Below, piece by piece: positions 56,319 through 64,000 of a DNA stretch of 64,000 nt. The DNA is from Ricordea florida. Its lineage: Eukaryota; Cnidaria; Anthozoa; Corallimorpharia; Ricordeidae. Under the pieces are notes generated by a model. That model saw only the letters and a list, made by a program, of their open reading frames with translations, was not told the origin of the DNA and made no database searches. The translations under genes were made by a program, and so were the position numbers. The stretch is taken from assembly GCA_949710005.1 (NCBI GenBank), contig OX453274.1, positions 13,888,831-13,952,830 on the forward strand, read 5' to 3'. The first letter of the stretch is position 1. Each line of letters starts with the position of its first letter.

Positions 56319-56529
56319 GCAATATATGCCATATATTTCCTGATGAGGAACCACTATATGATGCTTAGACCACGTACCTACCGAAATATAACCAAAGACC
56401 GCTGTCACGACCAGATCATCTTCCGTGACCTAGAACGAAAAGTCGACACTGCTTTCAGTACTCATCTGTTATCTGTTTCTTGTTGCGTGTGCGTGTGCCC
56501 TTCGACGTTGGCGTGGTCTTTCGCGATGA

Positions 56530-56931
56530 GTGTATGAATCTTTTGAGATATGCTGGTGTATGTTAGAGTTATTCAATTCAAGTTTAAGACGGAACGTTCG
56601 AACGAAAGCCTTCCTTGCGGGATGGTTTCGGTTGCAAGCTGAACACGTGCAGGTGGCATATTTGGAAGAAAGCATTAATTATTTTCTTCGCTTCTTACGA
56701 CAACAAACATTTCACCAATTGCTGTTCATAAATGAGACCCATTGGCTATTTTGGGCTGTGCGGCCTTGGGATTTACTTCAGCCCAAACAATTTCCATCGC
56801 CATGCCCGTTGTGGGAACCAATGAATCAATCGGTCTGTGGAGAGAGTATTGAGTACCGATTGCGGGATATTATTCACGAACGGCGAATTGACATGTGGCT
56901 AAAGACAGCGCGTCACCCAAGCCGAAAATAG
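56530..56931 (+). CDS. Uncharacterised ORF (133 aa), possibly a terminal gene of the second Polinton
   Basis: The second half (NYFLRFLRQQTFHQLLFINE, WLFWAVRPWDLLQPKQF, then ESIEYRLRDIIHERRIDMW) has protein-like composition, but there is no family I recognise. It lies between foldback element 2 and the - strand Polinton genes and points the other way, as end genes of Polintons often do. The first 50 codons look less convincing, so the start is uncertain. It could equally be a relic. Confidence 0.3.
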   Translation: MYESFEICWCMLELFNSSLRRNVRTKAFLAGWFRLQAEHVQVAYLEESINYFLRFLRQQTFHQLLFINETHWLFWAVRPWDLLQPKQFPSPCPLWEPMNQSVCGESIEYRLRDIIHERRIDMWLKTARHPSRK

Positions 56932-57412
56932 TCTGGCAGTAAAAAAAAAGAAGCCGAAAATGGTCTGGGATCGAGATGAGAAACGCCTGTTTACTTTTTG
57001 TTCTCGTTGTCCGAAAGACGATAGTTTTTGTGATATTGAAGCAAAACCAGCTGTTGATTTTCCTGAATTAAATTTGAAAAATCAGTAGAAGGTTGATTGA
57101 AAAGATTTGCAAGTTGTAGAATAGTCATTAGTTGACGAGTTTTAACTTAATTCTGTAACCCTTTGAATACATGTAATAGTAGTATGTTCTAGAAGGGTAG
57201 ACCAATGTATTCAAATGAGATGCAGGTATATTTGATTGAGGAGGGATGGTGAGGTTGACGCCAAGTTGAATAGTGAATGAGGATAGTAGTATTGTTGAAT
57301 ATTTAATGAGTTTTGAAGAGAGAAGTGTGTTGTATCATACTGTTACGTGTCCGCCCAACCATCCGGGTGGTATCGCAAATATATAGCTATCGAGAACAAT
57401 GGAAAGAGCTCT

Positions 57413-57485
57413 GGTCCAATGAGAGAACGATGACATCACGATCGACCAATGAGAGAACGATGACATCATCACCGACCAATGAGAA
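57413..57485. repeat. Short tandem repeat with CCAAT and TGACATCA words
   Basis: The unit GACCAATGAGAGAACGATGA plus CATCAC-type tail (about 26-28 bases) occurs 2.5 times. Each holds a CCAAT box and a CRE-like TGACATCA. It may be a terminal or promoter region of the second Polinton. No gene at 56932-57796. Confidence 0.6.
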
Positions 57486-57796
57486 GTCACTAACGTTATG
57501 AATGTATGAATAAGTTAGTTCTTTTGGGAACCAGGCAAACAGGTTTCTTGAAGATCGGATACAGGTTTGTATAGATATGTAATAACATACAGAAAACTGG
57601 TTTATAAACAGGTATGGAAATTCGTAAGCCAGATCGGTTTGCTCCCAGGTCGCATACATTAACTTCAGTAGTTTCTAGTTTCTCGCCATGTAGGTGTTAA
57701 CTACATTAACCACACAACGCATGCTGTCACTTTTAAAAATAATTTATTGTTTACACACACTAAAGTGCAATCCGCTGACAAACTAAAGAATGTCCG

Positions 57797-58301
57797 TCAA
57801 TTATAGTAAAATGAAACACCCGTATCCTCATCTATTGCCTGCTGTAATGGTGGCATGTCCTTTTTGACATTTTCTATGACGGCACATTGTCTTTGCAGCT
57901 TGGGTCTTCTTGGCTGATAGTTCATGGCTTTCATAAACACTTGTGGCTGACTTTGTTGATAATGGAAGCTGTAATAAGGTTCTTCATCGGCCCATTGAAA
58001 GTATTTACAACTGTCTCTTCTGCGACAGGTAAGATAGGGTCTAAATGGATTTTTCTCTGATCTTGATACTCTCATGGTTGGTACTTCCTTGTGGTGACAC
58101 AGAGGTACCTGACCTCCCGCTTGTAGCTTGTAGTCAGGAATCACGCGATCTCTCAGGCACAGATGATAACCGTGGATATTATCTTCATGACAGAAAAAAG
58201 GGTCATTGTCTCCAGTCCAAACAACGTAAGTAACGTTCACCCGAGGCAGGTGTAATAACTTCAAGATCTTTCAGACAGAGTTCACACTTGGAGTAGCTCA
58301 T
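57797..58301 (-). pseudogene. GRF zinc-finger protein of the Polinton, frameshifted
   Basis: An ATG at 58301 starts MSYSKCELCLKDL with an N-terminal Cys pair, runs to about RYLRCLDW, then the reading frame shifts near 58215. The rest is open: FFCHEDNIHGYHLCLRDRV, then a GRF-type zinc finger (PLCHHKEVPTMRVSRSEKNP...CKYFQWADE, about two-thirds in), then a basic tail. GRF zinc fingers bind single-stranded nucleic acid in topoisomerase III, NEIL3 and APE2. The two Cys/His modules suggest a nucleic-acid-binding role in the virus. The frameshift is inferred because both halves look coding and together give a sensible zinc protein. Confidence 0.6.
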
Positions 58302-58370
58302 CGACGAAATTGTGATGAGAAAGTGTGCAGGCGACAGATCTTTATATAGTGTGGCTTAAAAACCTGTTTC

Positions 58371-58736
58371 CTACTGGTGCTCTTCATTAAAAATTCGGTC
58401 CAACCAGTACCAACAGGTATCACTGAACGGTTCAGGCTGGGTCATGACTTGTAAAATACGTTGTCTTTCTTCCTGAGGATTGGCATCAAGCCAGTCTTGA
58501 CAATCAGGCGCTGGTAAATCAAGAATGTGTAATAAATCATGCCATAACCAGTACGCAAACTCTCGATGTTCATCCAGGTGTGTCAGAGCATCGTTTAGCC
58601 GGGCCGATTTTCTAATTCCACGACACGCTACATAGGTCAAACAAATCCAGTAGGCTTGTTGGACTTTCTCATCAGTACCGTCGGTTTCACATGAATAATG
58701 GGAACCTTGAACACAGTAAGGACCTATGGCAAGCAC
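58371..58736 (-). CDS. Uncharacterised small protein (121 aa)
   Basis: Rich in Trp and Asp/His (FAYWLWHDLLHILDL, PDCQDWLDANPQEERQRIL, CWYWLDRIFNEE), predicted mostly helical, no signal peptide or TM. It sits between the GRF gene and the 145-aa gene on the same strand. No family recognised. The frame is open and plausible; the start could be an internal Met. Confidence 0.5.
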   Translation of the reverse strand: MLAIGPYCVQGSHYSCETDGTDEKVQQAYWICLTYVACRGIRKSARLNDALTHLDEHREFAYWLWHDLLHILDLPAPDCQDWLDANPQEERQRILQVMTQPEPFSDTCWYWLDRIFNEEHQ

Positions 58737-58912
58737 TTAACGTGGAGTGTAGATTCCTCTTACGTCTTATGGTTTATATAGGTTTTCAGCGTACAAGAAA
58801 CGTGTTTAGTAAGATTCCAAGAAACTTGTTTAGTAAGGTTCCCATCGTTTGTTGCTTCGTAACCTTGCCACCAAAGGCGTTCTTCTCGTCTTCTTTTTGC
58901 TTTTGGGCGTGG

Positions 58913-59350
58913 TCAGGGGTGTTTCGAGAAGAATTGGATGTCAGGTAGCAGAGGTGTTTCAAAACCAGTTTTTTCCGGTTTACGAGATGTCACAGATCTG
59001 GCAACAGGTCGAGGAAGTTTGGACTTTGGTAGGGTCGTAAGTATCCTTTCTTCCGAGGGAGACGTCGAAGGTGTAGCAGGAATTGGTTCTCTGGGAGGTG
59101 GTTGGGCAACAGGTTGGGAAGTTGTCGAATCACTCTTCATCTGTTTAGTCAGTCCTTGGTATCTCTGTATGAGTTGTTCTAATAAAACCATTTTTTGATC
59201 TTCTGGCATCTGAGAATCCATGATATGTTTCATGTCTTGATCCAGTCGTGTTAACGTAGGTAACTGTGCAGGAGCTGTCAAACGATGTTCCGTTTCCATA
59301 CTTTGCATTAAATGTTCAGGGATCATCACCATCTTTTGGGCGTGCTTCAT
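58913..59350 (-). CDS. Proline-rich accessory virion protein (145 aa)
   Basis: It starts MKHAQKMVMIPEHLMQSMET, followed by a helical stretch with LTRLDQDMKHIMDS and KMVLLEQLIQRYQGLTKQ (coiled coil), then a Ser/Pro-rich disordered tail. Its ATG overlaps the tail end of the upstream frame (the TGA of the basic protein overlaps ATGAAATGAAG), indicating tight coupling. The KMVxxPEHL…LTRLDxxM…LYxQxLxRYL pattern recurs in cnidarian Polinton ORFs as I remember them. The function is unknown. Confidence 0.55.
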   Translation of the reverse strand: MKHAQKMVMIPEHLMQSMETEHRLTAPAQLPTLTRLDQDMKHIMDSQMPEDQKMVLLEQLIQRYQGLTKQMKSDSTTSQPVAQPPPREPIPATPSTSPSEERILTTLPKSKLPRPVARSVTSRKPEKTGFETPLLPDIQFFSKHP

Positions 59351-60522
59351 TTCATCAATTTGCCGAGTAAATCGATGGCAAGTGGCGGAATTATTGAAGC
59401 AAGTGCTGGTAGAAATCCTCCTTTTTGATTGATAATCTGCTACTTCTTTTTGAGACTTGGCTTTTTATGCGTCAGAAAGAGGAGCTTTGCCTTGTGTGGT
59501 CTCAACCGCCGAAATGACGGATTTAGTAGAATGATGTTTCCTTTAAGGAGATTTAATGCAATCTCACTGATGGCCTCCATTTGCCCTATATTAGCCACTG
59601 CAATCATGTCGCGTCGCTGTTTTCCACGACTTTTAAAGCATGTACACAAAAACGGTAAATGTGACTTTATCTTCGAATGTTTCAATGCTGGGCTTTTTTT
59701 CCTGGGATCATTAGACACCATATTTTTCCCAGAACGTAATGTCATATTGCCACCACGTTGATTCTTTCGTTGACGCTTTGTCTTCTTTTTTACTGTGCCC
59801 GTGAGAAATTGATGTGTTGTGTACGCTGGCATATTAACAACTAACATCAACGGACAAAGGGGTGTCTGTTTTATGTGTTTTCTTGTTGACGTAAACCACT
59901 GGATAGTTGCGCTCGGTCGGTAATATCTCTGTGTTCTGAGTCGTTGTATGTTTGGAGTACGTGGATGTAAATCCAACAACAGGTAACCAAATGGCTGCTC
60001 CGTAGCATCTTGAAAACTTTCCCACACGTAAGGTACTTGTCCAGCAAATGCTTGCTGGGCCAGGGTCCTCAAACCCAACGTATCTCGAGGGTTATTAAAC
60101 GCAAGGATATAATGCGCGTTTAACGAAATAAATCTCGAAAATTTTCCAGGTGGAAAAAGATTCTGCGTCAAGTAAACACAGGTCACATCACAATGATGAG
60201 ATATTTTTGTGAATAGATCCACGATACGTTCGTCGTCGCTGCAATGTCTCATCAAATCGTCCAACACAAGAATCCCTGGTCGACAGGTCGGTGGAAATAA
60301 ACTAGGGATATCCTCCGGTATGCCTTCCACAAACAGTATTTGATCGGTCATGTCTTTGAAACAGTCTTGCCATTGACCATAGCAATACACAATTTTTCGG
60401 ATGGGTCTTTCAAACAGCACACCAGCGTGTTTTAACAGCTGTTTAGTAAACGTTGTTTTACCGCACTGACTTGGTCCCGCGATCATGATACTACTTGGAC
60501 ATTTGAATTGGGTCATGTTCAC
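59346..60522 (-). pseudogene. Packaging ATPase fused in frame to a small basic core-like protein, with a stop
   Basis: The 360-aa frame from 60522 has two parts. Residues 1-225 are an FtsK/HerA-type packaging ATPase: Walker A GPSQCGKT (16-23), Walker B GILVLDDLM (83-91) and YLTQN (117-121). After a basic linker (VKKKTKRQRKNQRGGN), residues 265-360 look like a separate small virion protein (MIAVANIGQMEAISEIALNL). A TAG at 59440 interrupts it: the frame then runs on in coding style (QKGGFLPALASIIPPL) to a TGA near 59346. A GG-FLPAL tail is usual for this small basic Polinton protein. The ATPase module itself looks intact. The fusion could reflect loss of a stop between two genes. Confidence 0.75.
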
Positions 60523-60610
60523 TCCAAGCTCGCCTATGGTATAATGACGTATCCTGCACTCGTTTGTTTGATATATAGAAAAGATACATAGAAGTCACAG
60601 ATCTCCTTTT

Positions 60611-61156
60611 TCAAACGTACTTTATTATCTTTTTACGACAGCATTGAAAGGTTTCAGAATATTGATTCTGACAATGCATTTCTGGTGCATTCTTTTTTGT
60701 TTCTAAAGAGGAAATATAATGGTGTACAAATTGAGCTACTTGTGCATCGTTCCACTGAGAGTCATTTTTCCTAAACTTAGATAGAATAGTGTTTAGATCC
60801 TTGTTTCTTGCACGATGAAGTAAATAAAACACACAATAGTCTCCGCCCACATCTGAAGTAAGTCCTTGCAATGGAACATCATTGTACAATGTTACATTCC
60901 GTGAAATATAATCATCCATGCCGTATATCTTTGGTGAAAATCCGTAACTGTCAAAGAATTCACTTTCCTGTGGTGATGTAAAATACATGGCAACCCAATG
61001 CGTTCCTGGCTGGTTGTGAGGGTCTGTATTTGTGATAAGCCCTGCAGGGTAGGTTTTGATGTTGGGTACCTTGTCACTTGGAAACACACCTTTCATCAAT
61101 GTTGCCAACTTAGGGTCGCGAAAGCAGGCGTGCCACAGGTCGAGGGTTGTATGCAT
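60611..61156 (-). CDS. Adenain-like cysteine protease (maturation protease)
   Basis: The start is ATG 61156, one base after the capsid stop, giving 181 aa; a longer frame begins inside the capsid gene and is unlikely. C5/Ulp1-fold protease as in adenoviruses and Polintons, which cleaves virion precursors. Catalytic His53 in PGTHWVAMYF, Asp69 in EFFDSYG, Gln97 in VPLQGLTSDVGGDYC and Cys108 give a complete H-D-Q-C set. DVGGDYCVFYLLHRAR is the usual cysteine box. It seems undamaged, unlike its neighbours. Confidence 0.9.
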   Translation of the reverse strand: MHTTLDLWHACFRDPKLATLMKGVFPSDKVPNIKTYPAGLITNTDPHNQPGTHWVAMYFTSPQESEFFDSYGFSPKIYGMDDYISRNVTLYNDVPLQGLTSDVGGDYCVFYLLHRARNKDLNTILSKFRKNDSQWNDAQVAQFVHHYISSLETKKNAPEMHCQNQYSETFQCCRKKIIKYV

Positions 61157-61157
61157 C

Positions 61158-62482
61158 TTACGAGCCTTGAGACAAATCGTACACCACGCGTCTGTTGCGA
61201 TCAATCTCCAACTGACTCTGGAATTCCGCGTACACAATTAAATTGAGCACTCTTGGCGTCTGATTTCCAAATTTCAGGTACAGATTCACGTTTCCAGAAC
61301 GGTGAGGAATTAAATAATCGGGATGACCACTGCCTGCGGGTGTCAAATCAAAACGGAACATACCATATCCGTTTTCCCAGTCTTCTCTATCAATGTCGAG
61401 ACCGTGACCACAGTTCATGTCTCCACTCCCGGAAAACAACGTGTTGTAGCCGTCGATCTTTTTGCCACCCGTTAGGTCCAAGGCAGAGTAAGGCATTTCT
61501 TCACCATTAACGGTCAAACGAACATCTCGCAGGTCAAACAGTTGAAAGTGGAAGGGATTTCTAGCTATGTGTACGTTGTAGGCATCGTTCCGTACCATAC
61601 CAAAAATCAGACACTGGGGGATCAGACCATTGAAGAGATCCGTTTCTGTATGATTCAGCACTCCTTGAGGGATGATTCTTGCGTGTGTTGGGGTTCTGGT
61701 CAAGGTATAGATGGCAAACAGAGCAGTGCGGCCCTTCTGACCTTGCATAATTTCTAAGTGTTCTAGTTTAACACTGTCTGCAACACGCACTGTACGGACA
61801 CGGAGAGTGCGGGATACGATTTGTAACTTGCAGTTATTTGGATTCTCATCACCCATGAGAACAAATGCATTGTTATTCAGATCCACTTTGACTTTGATTT
61901 CCAAACCATCCAACAGTAACTTATCAATGTTGAACAGATCACAAAGAGGGACTCCAACCAGTCCCATTTCTGCTCCATTGTTGGTGAATGTCGCTCTTTT
62001 CTTAAGACCAACATTAGTGTCTGCTGCGTTATCCACTTCATCCATGTGTCCCGCTGTGTCCTTGTAGTACAACGCCTTGGTCAGATAGGATTTTTTAGCC
62101 TGGTCTGTGAAATTTAGCAGGGTCTTGATGTAAGCATTGTAAGCTTGAGTGTCAGATTGTTCCGTCACCAGCGTTTCGTTGATCTTGATTGTAAATTGTT
62201 TGATAATGGAGTGTAGAGCGTTGTTGACCAAAGTATACTTTTTTCCGTCACCTGTAGGTGATCCATCTTCCTTGGTTATTTTCACCACAAATCGTAACTC
62301 TGTCTTGTTAATGTCGATATAGTCTGCCAAGGGTTTGATGACAAACTCAATAGGATTGGTCCCTGCACTGGTTCGTAGTCTACCCACTTGCTACTGAAAA
62401 TGGACACATCTGTGACGGGTGCATCAAACAAATGAAGGCTTGAATTTCCACCTGGGGCTGAACGAGGGTGTGCTGCTGCCAT
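61158..62482 (-). pseudogene. Major capsid protein (F54H12.2 type), frameshifted near the N-terminus
   Basis: An ATG at 62482 begins MAAAHPRSAPGGNSSLHLFD...SIFSSKWVDYEP. The frame then shifts by one base around 62365 and continues as NPIEFVIKPLADYIDINKTE to the stop at 61158 (about 440 aa overall). The large frame starting at 62387 opens with GTG and has no real start. The sequence matches the Polinton double-jelly-roll capsid family named after C. elegans F54H12.2: DYID…LRF, QFTIKINETLVTEQSDTQAY, RTPTHARIIPQG, FHFQLFDLRDVRLTVNGEEM and PDYLIPHRSGNVNLYLKF. It abuts the protease gene. The frameshift makes this copy nonfunctional. Confidence 0.8.
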
Positions 62483-62487
62483 GTTAC

Positions 62488-62949
62488 TTAATCGAAAATG
62501 GTCTTAAGCTTCGCAGGAGATGTTCTCCGTTTCTTGGTCTGTGTTGAACTGACTGGTACAGCTTCTCGTTTACGTTTATGACCTCTTTGTCGACCTCGGC
62601 CTTGTTGTGTTAGATCACTGATGGTACTCTTAAACATATTTTTAGCAGCTGCTTTGGCTGGTGATGTCACAGATTTCTTCCACGGCTGACCACTCATAAT
62701 GTCCCCAATAATTTGCAGACCAGTGTCGACGCCTGTTTGCAGAACATTTTTGCCTACTTTAATTGCTGCTGTTTTTAGAAACGGTGTGGCTGTCCTTACG
62801 AGGCCACGAAACAATCCACCGAGGCCGTTTCCCCCTTGTCCATACGGAGAAGAACCACCAAAAATGCTGATATTTCCTCTTCCTCCTTGCGGAAAAGGCA
62901 TCGCTTGTCTCCGATAAGGGTAGAAATGATGATTCATTGGAAGTATCAT
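62488..62949 (-). CDS. Basic virion protein (153 aa), core/pVI-like
   Basis: A Gly-rich, Tyr/Pro N-terminus leads to an amphipathic segment GLGGLFRGLVRTATPFLKTA (about 42-61), followed by helices (GVDTGLQIIGDIMSG) and a strongly basic tail with NLS-like RGHKRKREAV and TKKRRTSPAK. The layout, amphipathic helix plus basic tail, next to the capsid gene (5-bp gap), resembles small core or membrane-lytic proteins of Polintons and adenoviruses. That analogy is inference. No disruption seen. Confidence 0.6.
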   Translation of the reverse strand: MILPMNHHFYPYRRQAMPFPQGGRGNISIFGGSSPYGQGGNGLGGLFRGLVRTATPFLKTAAIKVGKNVLQTGVDTGLQIIGDIMSGQPWKKSVTSPAKAAAKNMFKSTISDLTQQGRGRQRGHKRKREAVPVSSTQTKKRRTSPAKLKTIFD

Positions 62950-62950
62950 C

Positions 62951-63835
62951 TCAGAAAAGCGCTCTACGACGAAAGTGCAAAGTTACTCGAACGTTTCTAG
63001 AGGCAAATGGTATGAGTTCTCCAGTGTCGCCTCTTATATTGATAGCTACGGATGAAAATACAGAAGTGCGAAGACGATGGTAGGTAGGTAGTTTGATCTC
63101 TTCTGCAACTAGGTCTCCAGTTTGGCCTCGAGGTACCAGAATACGGAGCACGTTCGCTTGAGCATCCCCCACTACTTGAGACTCTACCAAATCTGAATAC
63201 ACGTACATGGTCTGGAACGCTTGTGAAGATTGCATACACCACACCAAATCATCTTTTCTAGAGAGAATGGTCGTGGTAGCAAAAAGAGTAACGCTGTGAT
63301 CCTCATTTAGTTCTACGAGACCGGATGCTTTGATCTGGTACATATCAGGAAGAGTATACTTTTAGTTTAAATATCCCAAGGAACGAGCCAGATTTTTAGG
63401 CAGCGTCACATACCAACCAGAAGGTAGTTTAAGTTCAAAATAATCTTGAGCTTTCTCGTGAATGTAGAAACAGTCATTTCCTCCAAGGCTTGTGATGTTG
63501 TGATCACTTCGGATGTAAATGTCCTTTAGGGCATTAGGCAGTCCCGTCAACATTCCATGAATTACATCGTTGACGGTACGATAGATGCCACGTGGTAGAT
63601 TGATGGGTAGCTTCCACCGGTTGTTAGTCGTTTTACAGTGTAGAGTGTACGATAATTGATAGTCCTGAACATTGTGCCAGGTGTACGGGTAGATGATATG
63701 CGTCATGGCCACTTCCCAGTCTTGACTTAGATGTACTTGAGCCGGTAAAGGCATCTTAAAGTCTGCTGCTTTGTTATCAGGGTGTTGCTCCCTACCTGCA
63801 TTGCTGTTCAATACGATGTAAAAACTGTTGGTCAT
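62951..63835 (-). pseudogene. Penton-like minor capsid protein, split by an in-frame stop
   Basis: The start is ATG 63835 (MTNSFYIVLNSNAG). The first part (FKMPLPAQVHLSQDWEVAMT, YELKLPSGW-like FELKLPSGWYVTLPKNLAR) ends in a TAA at 63362-63364; the same frame reopens after it and continues through FQTMYVYSDLVESQVVGDAQ and RGDTGELIPF to a closing LHFRR at about 62955. The MYVYxDxVExQxVGD and D-T-G-x-x-xPF…TLHFRR blocks are the C-terminus of the Polinton vertex (penton-like) protein, so the two frames are one gene cut by a nonsense codon. Upstream, 63905-64000 is promoter-like with no ORF. Confidence 0.7.
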
Positions 63836-64000
63836 TGCACTTGGCGCCGAAAATGAAGTACCACGTTCACGATACCGTCCAGAAATGACAGCAGTTGACC
63901 ACATCCGTTTGTTAAATAGATCTCAATGGTTTGAAACGTTTTTGTTCGTAGTGGTAGGTAATATACGTGCTCTCTCTCCTCAAGCACTGTTTCGCGAAAC

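Larger units (their letters stand above)
52089..56383. mobile_element. Giant foldback element 2 (4.3 kb)
   Basis: The termini match element 1 (ACGTGGTGTAAGCATCATAT near 52097; its inverse with one change near 56375). The arms are the same 10-bp repeat in opposite orientations, and the loop is 1.2 kb. AAATATA lies outside both ends (52082-52088, 56384-56390), possibly the core of an eroded 9-bp duplication. It begins only about 45 bases from the end of element 1, in the same layout. No coding capacity. Confidence 0.65.
57797..64000 (-). mobile_element. Second Polinton/Maverick, decayed, cut by window edge
   Basis: Nine - strand genes in compact order with adenain-like protease, FtsK/HerA-type ATPase, F54H12.2-type capsid and a penton-like protein identify a Polinton. 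Polymerase, integrase and one TIR would lie beyond 64000; the other TIR was not located. The base composition is more balanced than that of the 24-38 kb element, and the capsid and gene order differ, so they are separate lineages. At least four inactivating changes (see entries) show it is an old, immobile copy. Confidence 0.85.

Noticed and set aside
43065-56319. Many 60-90-aa ORFs reading MYGYVGLCMA-type repeats
   Set aside because: Three 10-bp units make ten codons, so any frame in one orientation of the array stays open. Composition, strand switching and indels match the repeat, not a gene.
61156-61237. Longer protease N-terminus (208 aa)
   Set aside because: The extra 27 residues lie wholly inside the capsid frame. 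The ATG at 61156, one base after the capsid stop, is the natural start.
62387-62387. Capsid start at 62387
   Set aside because: The first codon is GTG, and a better N-terminus lies upstream in another frame from 62482.

Overview
The window reads as nuclear DNA of an invertebrate animal, most probably a cnidarian such as a coral or anemone. Two exons of an immunoglobulin-domain gene (2312-2674 and 39638-39892) lie on the + strand, both phase 1-1 with clean splice sites. Almost everything else is mobile DNA. The cnidarian guess is inferred from the kinds of transposon proteins I recognise and is not shown by a marker gene.

Layout. 1-880: broken gag-like retroelement ORF. 2.3-2.7 kb: Ig exon. 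3.2-5.3 kb: inverted-repeat element with a non-autonomous piggyBac-type element inside it. 6.1-7.6 kb: hAT-like non-autonomous element. 7.86-12.2 kb: LINE ORF1 split at a TTAA by a 3.76-kb Kolobok-like element that carries a degenerate THAP exon and an antisense P2X7-C-terminal-like gene. 13.4-19.7 kb: decayed two-gene PIF/Harbinger transposon (MADF-BESS protein plus DDE transposase) with a tRNA-derived SINE inside. 20.2-23.65 kb: nothing recognisable.

23656-38622 is the best-preserved unit. It is a 14,967-bp Polinton/Maverick-like endogenous virus with 344-bp terminal inverted repeats and a 5-bp flanking direct repeat (TAAAT). It encodes a protein-primed-type family B DNA polymerase, an rve integrase, a probable double-jelly-roll major capsid protein, an A32-like packaging ATPase, a probable minor (penton-like) capsid protein, several small membrane proteins, a 521-aa membrane-anchored protein, an acidic AWHP-motif protein and a cysteine-rich zinc-repeat protein. 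All ORFs are open. Most genes share an upstream TGATTTAAAG-type motif about 30 bases before the ATG. No adenain-type protease was found.

42.69-56.38 kb holds two adjacent giant foldback elements. Each has related terminal inverted repeats, long inverted arms of a degenerate 10-bp repeat (AGCCMTACAT) and a unique loop. Their flanking direct repeats are 9-10 bp (one exact, one with mismatches), which suggests a MULE-like mobiliser. The 60-90-aa MYGYVGLC-type reading frames here are artefacts of the repeat.

57.8-64.0 kb is the 3' part of a second, unrelated Polinton on the - strand. In order it has a penton-like protein, a basic virion protein, the major capsid protein, an adenain-like protease, a packaging ATPase, three small proteins and a GRF zinc-finger protein. 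It runs off the right edge, so its polymerase and integrase are not visible. At least four of its genes carry a stop or frameshift, so it is a fossil, in contrast to the intact element at 24-38 kb.
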